DNA of 64,000 bases, taken from NCBI RefSeq assembly GCF_030296555.1, contig NZ_AP027728.1:1798001-1862000 (forward strand), written 5' to 3'. The first letter of the stretch is position 1. Each line of letters begins with the position of its first letter. The DNA comes from Microbacterium suwonense. Its GTDB lineage: Bacteria > Actinomycetota > Actinomycetes > Actinomycetales > Microbacteriaceae. This document shows, one piece after another, positions 63,998-64,000 of the stretch. Below the pieces are notes generated by a model. That model saw nothing but the letters and a program-made list of their open reading frames with translations, searched no databases and had not been told where the DNA came from. Position numbers and translations under genes: made by a program.

Positions 63998-64000
63998 CGC

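Overview
The window is high-GC DNA with tightly packed operons. Most genes overlap their neighbour by 4 bp (ATGA or GTGA), start with ATG or GTG, and follow GGAGG-type ribosome binding sites. The gene content points to an actinobacterium: IclR-regulated beta-ketoadipate genes, a mycofactocin-type short-chain dehydrogenase, an HtaA domain, an actinobacterial conjugation module and PPDK/PEPS regulatory-protein genes. Microbacteriaceae (Microbacterium-like) is my best guess; this is inference from gene style, not from a marker gene.

Region 1 (1-20.4 kb) is an aromatic-compound catabolic region. A minus-strand operon led by an extradiol dioxygenase (MhpB type) continues through an MhpC hydrolase, an MhpD hydratase, a SnoaL-like protein, an HpaI-type aldolase and an MhpA hydroxylase. 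A second minus-strand operon encodes an SsuABC/TauABC-type ABC importer, a second hydroxylase and the N-terminal part of a Baeyer-Villiger monooxygenase. A divergent TetR regulator plus SDR pair follows, then the pcaI-pcaJ-pcaF-pcaR set, a TetR regulator with a divergent haloperoxidase-like hydrolase, and a zinc alcohol dehydrogenase pair.

Region 2 (20.4-25.6 kb) holds a truncated elongator tRNA-Met 3' end, which looks like an attachment-site scar, then a lower-GC stretch with a DUF2971 gene, then the housekeeping pair PEP synthase regulator and PEP synthase.

Region 3 (25.7-49.6 kb) is the most interesting part. It is a catabolic island with a P450, its [3Fe-4S] ferredoxin and a ferredoxin reductase, several SDRs (one of the mycofactocin-dependent carveol dehydrogenase type), and a protein that matches 6-oxocamphor hydrolase at every catalytic residue. 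It also carries a CoA-transferase / MaoC / CitE-type lyase module, acyl-CoA and aldehyde dehydrogenases, a ribose-type ABC importer, an MHS permease, an HtaA-domain protein and a FadR-type GntR regulator. I read it as an undescribed pathway for a cyclic or bicyclic terpenoid-like ketone: hydroxylation, oxidation to a beta-diketone, retro-Claisen ring cleavage, then CoA-linked degradation.

Region 4 (49.6-64 kb) begins with truncated IS5- and IS256-type transposase fragments. It continues with a small autoregulated HTH gene and a conjugation operon: VirB8/TcpC-like protein, M23 peptidase, small membrane protein, TrbL/VirB6-like protein, SCO6880-like protein, VirB4-like ATPase, ParA-like ATPase, TraG/VirD4 coupling protein, HNH protein, DUF4913-like protein and SSB. 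An AAA ATPase and an unidentified gene close the window. No relaxase or integrase is visible.

A caution applies throughout: at least ten reading frames break in this sequence, and nearly all are repaired by adding one G or C to a short G/C run. This looks more like base-calling error than real gene decay.
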